Shown here piece after piece: positions 1 through 8,169 of a stretch of 64,000 nt of DNA. Origin of the DNA: Pseudonocardia sp. TRM90224 (GTDB taxonomy: Bacteria > Actinomycetota > Actinomycetes > Mycobacteriales > Pseudonocardiaceae); assembly GCF_021245725.1 (NCBI RefSeq), contig NZ_JAJGSX010000010.1, positions 186,001-250,000 on the forward strand. The letters run 5' to 3'. The notes under the pieces are model-generated. The model did not search any database. It was given only the letters and a program-made list of their open reading frames with translations, and was not told the DNA's origin. Position 1 is the first letter of the stretch, and the number at the start of each line of letters is the position of its first letter. The position numbers and the translations under genes were made by a program.

Positions 1-2
1 CT

Positions 3-1061
3 GCGCCATCGGGTGGAGGGGGCACGCAGGCCGGCGCCTGCACGAAGAACCCCGCCCCCGCAGGTGGTGGCGCCGGCGCGAGCACCGCTCCCGCAGCCGC
101 GAACTCGAACGCGGCCGGCCTGAAGGTCGGGCTCGCGTTCGACATCGGCGGCCGTGGCGACGGCTCCTTCAACGACTCCGCGGCGGCTGGTCTCGAGAAG
201 ACCATCTCGGACCTCGGCGTCCAGAAGGGCAACACCAAGGAGCTGTCCGCGGCCCCGAACGAGAGCGAGGACGCCGCGGCGACCCGCCTGCGCGGGCTCG
301 CCTCCGAGGGCTACAACCCGATCATCGCCGTCGGCTTCAAGTACGCGACCGCGCTGAAGACCGTCGCCACCGAGAACCCGAACGTGCGGTTCGCGATCGT
401 CGACGACGGCTCGGTCGAGCTGCCGAACGTCACCCCGCTGCTCTTCGCGGAGGAGCAGGGCTCGTTCCTCGTCGGTGCTGCCGCCGCGCTCAAGACGCAG
501 ACCTGCAAGGTCGGCTTCGTCGGCGGCGTCGAGCAGCCGCTGATCCAGAAGTTCGAGGCCGGCTTCGTGCAGGGCGCGAAGGCCGTCGCACCGAACATCC
601 AGATCGACATCAAGTACATCAGCCCGGCCGGCGACTTCACCGGCTTCAACGACGCAGCCAAGGGCCAGGCGATTGCGAAGGGCCAGCTCGACGCGGGCGC
701 CGACATCGTCTACCACGCAGCGGGCGCCTCGGGGCAGGGTGTGTTCCAGGCGGCGAAGGCCGCGGGCAAGTCGGCGATCGGCGTCGACTCCGACCAGTAC
801 AACATCCCGGCGTACTCGGGCGTGAAGGACGTGATCATCACGTCCATGCTCAAGCGGGTCGACGTCGCCGTGTTCGACTACATCAACGCCGTCGCGGCCG
901 GGGACACCTCGAAGCTGCCCAAGACCTTCGACCTCAAGGTCGACGGTGTCGGTTACGCGACGTCGGGTGGCAAGATCGACGACATCAAGACCGATCTCGA
1001 CGCGTACAAGTCGGCGATCATCAGCGGGGCGATCACGGTCGCTTCCAAGCCGTCGTCCTGA
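3..1061 (+). CDS. BMP-family nucleoside-binding protein of an ABC importer (5' end cut off)
   Basis: The reading frame is open from base 3 to the TGA at 1059-1061, so the N-terminus, with any signal peptide and lipobox, lies outside the window. The first 40 or so residues are an Ala/Gly/Pro/Thr-rich linker, typical after the lipid anchor. The mature domain starts with GLKVGLAFDIGG and contains GDGSFNDSA and the VGSDQY-like segment GVDSDQYN, as in BMP/PnrA purine nucleoside-binding lipoproteins. It would capture nucleosides outside the membrane and deliver them to the ATPase and two permeases that follow directly. The exact substrate cannot be read from the sequence; the neighbouring cdd, deoA and add support nucleosides. 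Confidence 0.9.
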   Translation, partial: APSGGGGTQAGACTKNPAPAGGGAGASTAPAAANSNAAGLKVGLAFDIGGRGDGSFNDSAAAGLEKTISDLGVQKGNTKELSAAPNESEDAAATRLRGLASEGYNPIIAVGFKYATALKTVATENPNVRFAIVDDGSVELPNVTPLLFAEEQGSFLVGAAAALKTQTCKVGFVGGVEQPLIQKFEAGFVQGAKAVAPNIQIDIKYISPAGDFTGFNDAAKGQAIAKGQLDAGADIVYHAAGASGQGVFQAAKAAGKSAIGVDSDQYNIPAYSGVKDVIITSMLKRVDVAVFDYINAVAAGDTSKLPKTFDLKVDGVGYATSGGKIDDIKTDLDAYKSAIISGAITVASKPSS

Positions 1062-1143
1062 TTCACGCACGGGTCGGGGGGTCGGAGACGCCACGAGCGG
1101 ATCCGGCCCCCCGATTCTCGTTCACGTCGAAAGGCAGCAAGGC

Positions 1144-2691
1144 ATGCCCGCCGCCGAATTTGCCGTCGAGCTCGCCGGGATCACAAAACGGTTCCCCGGC
1201 GTCGTAGCGAACAAGGACATCGACCTCAAGGTCCGCCGCGGCGAGGTGCATGCCCTCTGCGGGGAGAACGGCGCCGGCAAGTCGACGCTGATGAAGATCC
1301 TCTACGGCATGCAGCAGCCGGACGAGGGCACGATCTCCGTCGACGGCAGCGTGGTGCGGTTCCGCTCGCCGTCCGACGCGATCAAGGCCGGCATCGGCAT
1401 GGTGCACCAGCACTTCATGCTCGCCGACAACCTGACCGTCGCGGAGAACATCCTGCTCGGCGCGGAGGGCATGCACGGCATCGCCGGCGGTGCCCGCGCC
1501 CGGATCGCCGAGCTGGCCGAGACGGTCGGGCTCGACGTCGACCCCGGTGTGCTGGTCGAGCGTCTCGGGGTCGCCGACCGGCAGCGCGTCGAGATCATCA
1601 AGGTGCTCTACCGCGGCGCCCGCACCGTCATCCTCGACGAGCCGACGGCCGTGCTCGTCCCGCAGGAGGTCGACGAGCTCTTCGAGACGCTGCGCGGGAT
1701 GCGCGCCGAGGGGTTCACGTTCCTGTTCATCTCCCACAAGCTCGACGAGGTGCGCGCGATCGCCGACGCGATCACGGTGATCCGCCGCGGCATGTCGGTC
1801 GGCACCGCCGATCCCGCGACCGTCACGAGCCGCCAGCTCGCCGAGATGATGGTCGGCAGCGAGCTGCCCAGCCCCGAGACCAGGGAGTCCACGGTCACCG
1901 ACCGGCAGGTCCTCGTCGTCGAGGGCCTCGAGCTGGCCGGCGAGGGCGGGGGCCGGGCCCTGCTGGCCGGCGTCGACCTCGTGGTCCGTGCGGGAGAGGT
2001 GCTCGGCATCGCGGGCGTCGAGGGCAACGGGCAGACCGAGCTCGTCGAGACGATCATGGGGATGCGCCGCGCCAGCGCCGGCACGATCACGCTCGACGGC
2101 ACGGACCTCACCAAACGCACCACCCTGGAACGCCGCGAGGCCGGGATCGGCTACGTCCCGGAGGACCGCACCCGGCACGGCCTGCTCGCCACCCAGTCGC
2201 TGTGGACCAACCGGATCCTCGGCTACCAGAGCCGCTCGCCGGTGTCGAAGGGCGGGTTGCTCGGGCTGATCGACAGGGCCGCGACCCGCCGCGACACCCA
2301 GCGGATCGTCGACGAGTTCGACGTCCGCACGCCGGGCATCGAGGTCGCCGCCGCCGCGCTCTCGGGCGGCAACCAGCAGAAGCTGGTCGTCGGCAGGGAG
2401 CTCTCCGGCGAGCCCGTGCTGCTCATCGCCTCGCACCCCACCCGCGGGGTCGACGTCGGCGCGCAGGCCGGCATCTGGGAGGAGCTGCGCAAGGCGCGCG
2501 CCCGCGGGCTCGCGGTGCTGCTCGTCAGCGCCGACCTCGACGAGCTGATCGGGCTGTCCGACACGATCAAGGTGATGCTGCGGGGCAGGCTGGTCGCCGA
2601 TGCCGACCCGTCGACCGTCACACCGGAGGAGCTGGGAGCCGCCATGACCGGGGCCGACGCCGCGCCCGCGCCGGCAGGAGCCGGCGAATGA
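1144..2691 (+). CDS. Nucleoside ABC importer, double ATP-binding protein (NupA/YufO-like)
   Basis: 515 residues with two ATPase domains. The first has Walker A GENGAGKST near residue 40 and ILDEPTAVL as Walker B. The second has the signature LSGGNQQK near residue 405, but its Walker B reads LLIASHPTRGVD without the acidic pair; this degeneration is usual in the sugar/nucleoside CUT2-like double ATPases. The ATG at 1144 follows AAAGGCAGCAAGG, and the longer upstream frame has no homology. It energises import of the ligand bound by the upstream BMP protein. Its TGA overlaps the ATG of the first permease (ATGA), indicating translational coupling. Confidence 0.92.
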   Translation: MPAAEFAVELAGITKRFPGVVANKDIDLKVRRGEVHALCGENGAGKSTLMKILYGMQQPDEGTISVDGSVVRFRSPSDAIKAGIGMVHQHFMLADNLTVAENILLGAEGMHGIAGGARARIAELAETVGLDVDPGVLVERLGVADRQRVEIIKVLYRGARTVILDEPTAVLVPQEVDELFETLRGMRAEGFTFLFISHKLDEVRAIADAITVIRRGMSVGTADPATVTSRQLAEMMVGSELPSPETRESTVTDRQVLVVEGLELAGEGGGRALLAGVDLVVRAGEVLGIAGVEGNGQTELVETIMGMRRASAGTITLDGTDLTKRTTLERREAGIGYVPEDRTRHGLLATQSLWTNRILGYQSRSPVSKGGLLGLIDRAATRRDTQRIVDEFDVRTPGIEVAAAALSGGNQQKLVVGRELSGEPVLLIASHPTRGVDVGAQAGIWEELRKARARGLAVLLVSADLDELIGLSDTIKVMLRGRLVADADPSTVTPEELGAAMTGADAAPAPAGAGE

Positions 2692-3767
2692 CCCGCGTCC
2701 GCACGGTGCTCCTGCCGCCCGCGCTCGCGATCGTGTTCGCGGCGCTGCTGTGCGCCATCGCGCTCGTGATCAGCGGCGACTCGCCGTTCACCGCGCTGGC
2801 CGCGATGATCACGCAGGTCGGGCAGGGCACGACGGCGATCGACATCGTCAACAACAGCGCGATCTACTACATCTCGGCGCTCGCGGTGGCGATCGGCTTC
2901 CAGATGAAGCTGTTCAACATCGGCATCGAGGGCCAGTTCCGGCTCGCCGCCTGCGTCGCCGCGATCGTTGGCGGCACGCTCGTGCTGCCGCCGGTCGTGC
3001 ACACGATCGTGATCCTGCTGGTCGCAGCGGCCGTCGGAGCGGCCTGGGCGGGGATCGCCGCGCTGCTCAAGGCGTACCGCGGGGTCAGCGAGGTCATCTC
3101 GACGATCATGCTGAACTTCCTCGCGACCGGGCTCATCGCGTTCCTCATCAGGGACGAGGTGTTCGGCGACCAGCAGGGCAACAACATCTCGACCACGCCG
3201 ATCCCGCCGAGCGGGCAGTTCCCAGGCATCCCGTTCGGCAGCAGCGGGACGCTCTTCGGCATGGTCTTCGTGGCCGCGCTGCTCGGCCTCGGGTACTGGT
3301 TCCTGCTCAACCGCACGCGGTTCGGGTTCGAGCTGAAGGCGTCGGGCGAGTCGCCGACGGCCGCGACCGCGGGTGGCGTCAACGCCCGCCGGATGATCAT
3401 TATCGCGTTGCTGCTCTCCGGGGCCGTCGCGGGGCTGGTCGGGCTGCCCGAGCTGCTGGGGCGCGACCTCGCCTACACGCTGACCTCGCCGCAGGGGTAC
3501 GGGTTCACCGGCATCGCGGTCGCGCTGCTCGGGCGCAACCACCCGCTCGGGATCGCGCTGGGCGCGCTGCTGTGGGCGTTCCTCGACAAGTCGGCGCTCG
3601 CGCTCGACGCGGTCGGGGTGCCGCGCGAGATCGTCCTGATCATGCAGGGGTCGGTGGTGCTGTCCGTGGTCGTTGCATACGAGATCGTGCGTCGCTACGA
3701 GCTGGCGGCCGAGCAACGCAGAGTGGCGGCCGAACTGCGAGCCGCAGCGGAGAAGGTGGCGGCGTGA
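2688..3767 (+). CDS. Nucleoside ABC importer permease 1 (NupB/YufP-like)
   Basis: 359 residues, almost entirely hydrophobic helices, with the permease hallmark FNIGIEGQF near residue 80 and the conserved EVISTIMLNFLA loop that contacts the ATPase. The C-terminus is a charged Glu/Ala/Arg helix. The start ATG overlaps the stop of the ATPase gene and its own TGA overlaps the GTG of permease 2, so the transporter genes are translated as a coupled unit. It forms half of the membrane channel of the BMP-type nucleoside importer. Confidence 0.92.
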   Translation: MTRVRTVLLPPALAIVFAALLCAIALVISGDSPFTALAAMITQVGQGTTAIDIVNNSAIYYISALAVAIGFQMKLFNIGIEGQFRLAACVAAIVGGTLVLPPVVHTIVILLVAAAVGAAWAGIAALLKAYRGVSEVISTIMLNFLATGLIAFLIRDEVFGDQQGNNISTTPIPPSGQFPGIPFGSSGTLFGMVFVAALLGLGYWFLLNRTRFGFELKASGESPTAATAGGVNARRMIIIALLLSGAVAGLVGLPELLGRDLAYTLTSPQGYGFTGIAVALLGRNHPLGIALGALLWAFLDKSALALDAVGVPREIVLIMQGSVVLSVVVAYEIVRRYELAAEQRRVAAELRAAAEKVAA

Positions 3768-5029
3768 CGACTTTGACGAGCGCTCCGGCCACCGTGCCGC
3801 CCGCCGCCCCGAAGGGCCGCCGGATGCCGCCGTGGCTGCGCGCGGTGATCGTCGTCGTGATCGGCGTGCTGATCCTCTCGGTCACCGCGACGCTCACCAA
3901 CCAGCTCCAGCTCACCTCGCGCGGCACGATGCAGGCCGCGGTGCTGCTGGCGCTCCCGATCCTGTTCGCGGCGCTCGGCGGGTTGTGGTCCGAACGCGCC
4001 GGCGTGATCAACATCGGCCTCGAGGGCATGATGGTGCTCGGCACGTGGGGTGCCGCGTGGGCCGGGTACAACTGGGGCCCGTGGGCCGCCGTGATCGGCG
4101 GCATGGTGTTCGGCGCGCTCGGCGGGGTGCTGCACGCGATCGCGACGGTGACGTTCAACGTCAACCACATCGTCTCGGGCGTCGCGATCACGCTGCTCGG
4201 GTTGGGCATCACGAAGTACCTCTCGACGCTGGTGTTCCTGCCGATCTCGCACAACCCGCGGCAGTCGCCGCTGCTCGAAGGCTTCGAGACGTTCTCGGTG
4301 CAGCCGCTCGCCAACGGGCTGCTCGCCGTCGAGAACCAGCAGATAGCCCCGCTCTCGGACTTCGCAGGGCTCATCGGCGGGCTGGTCAGCGGGCTCACCC
4401 CGCTCGCGGTGATCGGGTTCGCGCTGGTGCCGATCAGCTACCTCGTGCTGTGGCGCACCCGGTTCGGGCTGCGGCTGCGCTCGTGCGGGGAGAACCCCGT
4501 CGCGGCCGAGTCGCTCGGCGTGCACGTCTTCACCTACAAGTACGCGGCCGTCGTGATCTCCGGCGGCCTCGCCGGGCTCGGCGGTGCCGCGCTCACGCTC
4601 AACCCCGGCCAGCTCGGTTACCTCGAAGGCCAGACCGGCGGCCGCGGCTACATCGGCCTCGCCGCCATGATCTTCGGCAACTGGCGGCCGAGCGGGCTGC
4701 TCGGCGGTGCCGCGCTATTCGGCTACGTCGACGGTGTGCAGCTGCGGGCAGGCGGCGAGGCGGTGCACGCGCTGCTCTACGGCGCGTCGATCCTCGCCGT
4801 CGGGCTCGCGCTGCTGTGGGTGGTGCGGCGGCAATGGAAGACGGCCGTGTTCGCCGCCGTCGCGGGGGCCGTGGTCTACGCGATCTACTTCACGATCGAC
4901 ACGGTGCCGCGCGAGTTCGCGACCTACGCACCGCAGCTGGTGACGCTGCTCGTGCTCGCTGCCGCGTCGCAACGGCTGCGCCCGCCCGCGGCGGCGGGTG
5001 TCGAGTACCGGCGGGGTGAAGGTGACTGA
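3764..5029 (+). CDS. Nucleoside ABC importer permease 2 (NupC/YufQ-like)
   Basis: 421 residues. After a 25-residue Pro/Ala-rich cytoplasmic leader come about ten hydrophobic segments, with the family motif GVINIGLEGMM near residue 83 and the coupling loop SGVAITLLGLG. The GTG at 3764 overlaps the preceding stop (GTGA). It pairs with permease 1. The last codons overlap the start of cytidine deaminase by 8 bases, tying import to the first catabolic step. Confidence 0.9.
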   Translation: MTTLTSAPATVPPAAPKGRRMPPWLRAVIVVVIGVLILSVTATLTNQLQLTSRGTMQAAVLLALPILFAALGGLWSERAGVINIGLEGMMVLGTWGAAWAGYNWGPWAAVIGGMVFGALGGVLHAIATVTFNVNHIVSGVAITLLGLGITKYLSTLVFLPISHNPRQSPLLEGFETFSVQPLANGLLAVENQQIAPLSDFAGLIGGLVSGLTPLAVIGFALVPISYLVLWRTRFGLRLRSCGENPVAAESLGVHVFTYKYAAVVISGGLAGLGGAALTLNPGQLGYLEGQTGGRGYIGLAAMIFGNWRPSGLLGGAALFGYVDGVQLRAGGEAVHALLYGASILAVGLALLWVVRRQWKTAVFAAVAGAVVYAIYFTIDTVPREFATYAPQLVTLLVLAAASQRLRPPAAAGVEYRRGEGD

Positions 5030-5408
5030 CTGGGACGCGCTGCGCGCCACCGCCGTCGAGGCCGCGGCGTCGGCGTACGCGCCGTACTCGCACTTGAACG
5101 TCGGCGTGGCCGCCGTCTGCGACGACGGGCGGATCATCACCGGCTGCAACGTCGAGAACGCCTCCTACGGCCTCGGGGTGTGCGCCGAGGTCACCATGGC
5201 GGGCCAGCTGCGGCTGACCGGTGGCGGGCGGCTCGTCGCCGTCGCCTGCCGCTCCGGGACGGGCGAGCTGCTGATGCCGTGCGGGCGCTGCCGGCAGGTG
5301 ATCTACGAGTTCGGCGGGCCGGAGTGCGAGGTCGACACGCCCAGCGGCCCGAAGCCGATGAGTGACGTCCTGCCCGACGCGTTCGGGCCGGAGCACCTGC
5401 CCGGTTAG
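5022..5408 (+). CDS. cdd: Cytidine deaminase
   Basis: 128 residues, the normal size of the small homotetrameric zinc cytidine deaminases. It hydrolyses cytidine and deoxycytidine to uridine and deoxyuridine. The motif CNVENASYG is followed by CAE near residue 53, giving a zinc-binding Cys and the catalytic Glu, and PCGRC near residue 85 supplies two more Cys. GTG 5022 was chosen because it gives the usual short N-terminus (MTDWDAL); GTG at 5016 or 4998 is possible. The stop TAG at 5406-5408 is also the first half of the deoA -10 hexamer. Confidence 0.93.
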   Translation: MTDWDALRATAVEAAASAYAPYSHLNVGVAAVCDDGRIITGCNVENASYGLGVCAEVTMAGQLRLTGGGRLVAVACRSGTGELLMPCGRCRQVIYEFGGPECEVDTPSGPKPMSDVLPDAFGPEHLPG

Positions 5409-5411
5409 GGT
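5406..5411 (+). promoter_or_regulatory. -10 element of leaderless deoA, sharing the cdd stop codon
   Basis: TAGGGT, 7 bases before the ATG at 5419. Its first three bases are the TAG stop of cdd. The spacing matches actinobacterial leaderless promoters, which would give deoA its own transcript inside the operon. Confidence 0.6.
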
Positions 5412-5418
5412 CGCTGGC

Positions 5419-6693
5419 ATGCATGTCGTCGACGTCATCCACGCCAAGCGCGACTCCCACCGCCTCACCGACGAGCAGATCGACTGGGTGATCGCTGCCT
5501 ACACCCGCGGCGATGTCGCGGACGAGCAGATGGCGTCGCTCGCCATGGCGATCCTGCTCAACGGGATGGACGCGGCGGAGATCTCCCGCTGGACCCAGGC
5601 GATGATCGACTCCGGCGAGGTGCTCTCGCTCGGCGACGTCGGCCGCCCGCTCGTGGACAAGCACTCCACCGGCGGGGTCGGCGACAAGATCACCCTGCCG
5701 CTCGCACCGCTCGTCGCGGCCTGCGGCGCCGCGGTGCCCCAGCTCTCCGGACGCGGCCTCGGGCACACCGGCGGCACGCTGGACAAGCTGGAGTCCATCC
5801 CCGGCTGGCGGGCGTCGCTGTCGCTGGAGGAGATCGCGGCCCAGCTCGCCGACATCGGTGCGGTCATCTGCGCGACCACCCCGACGCTTGCTCCTGCCGA
5901 CCGCAAGCTCTACGCGCTGCGCGATGTCACGGGCACCGTCGAGTCGATTCCGTTGATCGCCAGCTCGATCATGAGCAAGAAGATCGCGGAAGGCACGAGC
6001 GGGCTCGTGCTCGACGTCAAGGTCGGGTCGGGCGCGTTCATGAAGAGCCTCGACCGGGCGCGTGAGCTGGCCGAGACGATGGTCGCGATCGGCGGCGGGC
6101 ACGGGTTGGCCACCACCGCGCTGCTCACGGACATGTCGGTGCCGCTCGGCCGCGCGGTCGGCAACGCGCTGGAGGTCGCGGAATCGGTCGACGTCCTGCG
6201 CGGCGGCGGGCCGGCCGACGTCGTCGACCTGACGGTTGCGCTCGCCCGCGAGATGCTCGCGCTGGCCGGGATCACCGACGTCGACCCGGCGAAGGTGCTC
6301 GCCTCCGGCGAGGCCTACCCGGTGTGGGAACGCATGATCGCGGCGCAGGGCGGCGACCCGACCGCGGCACTGCCGACGGCGAAGCACGTCGAGAACGTCG
6401 TCGCCGACCGCTCCGGCGTCATCGCCGGGATCGACGCGCTCGGGGTCGGGGTGGCGGCGTGGCGACTCGGCGCCGGCCGGGCCCGCAAGGAGGACGCCGT
6501 GCAGGCCGCTGCGGGCGCGCTGCTGCTCGTGGACATCGGCGAGAGCGTCGAGGCCGGCCAGCCGCTCCTGGAGCTGCACACCGACACCCAGGACGCCGTC
6601 GCCGGTGCCCGCGCAGCTCTGGAAGGCGCGCTGCTGATCACGGACGAACCGGCGGAACGCGCGCAGCTCCTGATCGACGCCGTGCGCTCCTAG
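5419..6693 (+). CDS. deoA: Thymidine/pyrimidine-nucleoside phosphorylase
   Basis: 424 residues, the normal length. It phosphorolyses thymidine, deoxyuridine or uridine to base plus (deoxy)ribose-1-phosphate. The signature KHSTGGVGDK begins near residue 81, and the phosphate-binding loop SGRGLGHTGGTLDKLE follows; the C-terminal alpha/beta domain ends with the usual AxAGARAALEGAL pattern. It starts 10 bases after cdd. Its stop TAG (6691-6693) lies inside the left terminal repeat of a 169-bp inverted-repeat element, so the end of the gene abuts or was made by that insertion. Downstream genes are convergent. Confidence 0.94.
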   Translation: MHVVDVIHAKRDSHRLTDEQIDWVIAAYTRGDVADEQMASLAMAILLNGMDAAEISRWTQAMIDSGEVLSLGDVGRPLVDKHSTGGVGDKITLPLAPLVAACGAAVPQLSGRGLGHTGGTLDKLESIPGWRASLSLEEIAAQLADIGAVICATTPTLAPADRKLYALRDVTGTVESIPLIASSIMSKKIAEGTSGLVLDVKVGSGAFMKSLDRARELAETMVAIGGGHGLATTALLTDMSVPLGRAVGNALEVAESVDVLRGGGPADVVDLTVALAREMLALAGITDVDPAKVLASGEAYPVWERMIAAQGGDPTAALPTAKHVENVVADRSGVIAGIDALGVGVAAWRLGAGRARKEDAVQAAAGALLLVDIGESVEAGQPLLELHTDTQDAVAGARAALEGALLITDEPAERAQLLIDAVRS

Positions 6694-6858
6694 GAGCGCC
6701 CTGAACGACTGGGACCTACTGCGCGGCGCCCAGGAGGCGCCCTCGCGGCGTTGCGCGGACACGTCGATACAACAGCGGTATCGCCGAATCCGCGCGCCTT
6801 GCGATGACACCACCTGGACGCCGCTCGCTACGGCCCCAGTCGTTCAGGACCCTCCTAG
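6690..6858. mobile_element. 169-bp element with 24-bp terminal inverted repeats (MITE-like)
   Basis: The left end 6690-6713 (CTAGGAGCGCCCTGAACGACTGGG) matches the reverse complement of 6835-6858 at 22 of 24 positions, with CCTGAACGACTGGG perfect. It has no coding capacity. It fills the space between deoA and the convergent gene, and the deoA stop TAG is part of the left repeat. A second copy was not seen in this window, so mobility is inferred from the structure only. Confidence 0.6.
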
Positions 6859-6865
6859 CGAAAGT

Positions 6866-6924
6866 CCCCACCGTTTTGGGTGGATGCGCGCCCGTGGGGC
6901 GCGCAGGTGCCCAAAACGGTGGGG
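6866..6924. terminator. Family A hairpin (CCCCACCGTTTTGGG), copy 1
   Basis: Outer arms 6866-6880 (CCCCACCGTTTTGGG) and 6910-6924 are perfectly complementary; inside, TGCGCGCC (6885-6892) pairs with GGCGCGCA (6898-6905). It sits between the convergent ends of deoA and the coiled-coil gene, so it can act as a bidirectional terminator. It is one of six related hairpins in the window. Confidence 0.75.
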
Positions 6925-6934
6925 AAGTTGCGGC

Positions 6935-7999
6935 TCAGTCGTCGGGGTCGTCGGTGACGGTGTCGCCGACGGACGCGCCGTTGGGCGACTTCACCGAGAC
7001 CTTGCGGCGGCGCTGCGCCGGGCGGGGCGGGGGCGGCGGCGGGGCCTGCATCGACGGGCCGCGGCCGAGGATGAGCTCGGCGAACGTCGCCATGGCCTCG
7101 TCGAGCTGGCCGGCGTTGCGGCGCTCGGACTCGGAGTTGGCACGCGACACCAGGTCGGTGAGCGATGCAGTGTCGGGACGCTCGACCAGCGCGGCGTCGA
7201 GCTTGCCGAGCTGGGCCTCGATGGTGCCGCCGAGCGTGCCGAGCCGGCCGGCGACGCCGTCCTCGACGGCGTCGAGACGGCCGCCGAGCGTTTCGAGCCG
7301 GTTGCCCAGCGCGTCGAGGCGCTTTGCGAGCGCGTCGAGCGGCTCCGTCGGGTCGACCGCGGGGCGGCCGGCCAGCTCCTCGAGCCTGCGGTGCAGGCCG
7401 ATGCTGGTGTCGCCGAGGAGGTTGCGCAGACCCTCGCCGGTCTCCTCGAACGCGCGGTTGGCGCCATCGAGCTGCTCGCGGACCATGCGGTCGACACCGT
7501 CGATCCGCTCCTTGATCGGCGCGCCGACCGAGGTCGGCATCGCGTCGAGCCGCATCTCGTGGCGGTCGAGGCGGTTGTCGAGGTCGTCGAGCCGCTTGTG
7601 CAGCCCGCCGAGGCGGTCGTCGAGCCCGTCCATCCGGCCCGAGACCCCCTCCAACCGCCCGGCCATGCCGTCGAGGCGCCCGTCGAGCTGCGCGAACGGC
7701 TTCGCGAGCTTGTCGGGGAGCGACTCCACCGCGCGGCTGACGGTCGCGATCGCGGCGTCCTGCGCGTCGAGCTTCGCGACGGTCTCGTCGAGCCGCTCGG
7801 CGAGGACGCTGACCTCGGTGCGGTCCGGCAGCTCGGTGAGCCGCTTGCGGACGGTGCCGAGCGCGTCGAGCGCCGCGAGCCGGGCGTGGATCTCGTCGAG
7901 CGAGTCGAAGATCTGCTGCTGCTCGCTGTCGCGGATCTCGGCTGCGCGCATGAGCATGCCGCGCATGCGGTCGAACGAGAGAGTGGAGTCATTGCTCAT
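6935..7999 (-). CDS. Long coiled-coil protein of unknown function
   Basis: 354 residues. Residues about 20 to 290 are a nearly continuous heptad-rich series of Leu/Asp/Arg repeats (LDGRLDGMAGRLEG and many similar units), predicting a long coiled coil. The end is low complexity: a run of seven prolines after MQA, then a basic stretch (AQRRRKVSVK) and an acidic tail. There is no signal peptide or membrane segment. I recognise no enzyme domain. ATG 7999 is preferred; a TACAGT hexamer at 8030-8035 fits a promoter with a short leader. It is divergent from add and convergent with deoA; a role in nucleoside metabolism is not indicated by its sequence. Confidence 0.75.
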   Translation of the reverse strand: MSNDSTLSFDRMRGMLMRAAEIRDSEQQQIFDSLDEIHARLAALDALGTVRKRLTELPDRTEVSVLAERLDETVAKLDAQDAAIATVSRAVESLPDKLAKPFAQLDGRLDGMAGRLEGVSGRMDGLDDRLGGLHKRLDDLDNRLDRHEMRLDAMPTSVGAPIKERIDGVDRMVREQLDGANRAFEETGEGLRNLLGDTSIGLHRRLEELAGRPAVDPTEPLDALAKRLDALGNRLETLGGRLDAVEDGVAGRLGTLGGTIEAQLGKLDAALVERPDTASLTDLVSRANSESERRNAGQLDEAMATFAELILGRGPSMQAPPPPPPRPAQRRRKVSVKSPNGASVGDTVTDDPDD

Positions 8000-8156
8000 G
8001 GCGGCGGGGAGCTTCCTCTGAGCTGGGTACTGTAGCGGGCACCACAGAGCGTAGCGAGCCGATTCGATCACCCGTCCGCGGCTCCCCAAACGGACGTGCT
8101 GTGCCCCGATCGGACCAGTTTTCGCCGCCCATGCGGGTGCCTTCCACCAGGTGTTC

Positions 8157-8162
8157 TAGCGT
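8157..8162 (+). promoter_or_regulatory. -10 element of leaderless add
   Basis: TAGCGT, 7 bases before GTG 8170. It decides the start, because the frame is open upstream to 8101 but without homology. Confidence 0.6.
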
Positions 8163-8169
8163 TGCTTTT

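Noticed and set aside
2390..2460. Inactivated second ATPase domain in the nucleoside importer
   Set aside because: The Walker B change to LLIASHPTRG is a regular property of this double-ATPase family and does not mark a broken gene.
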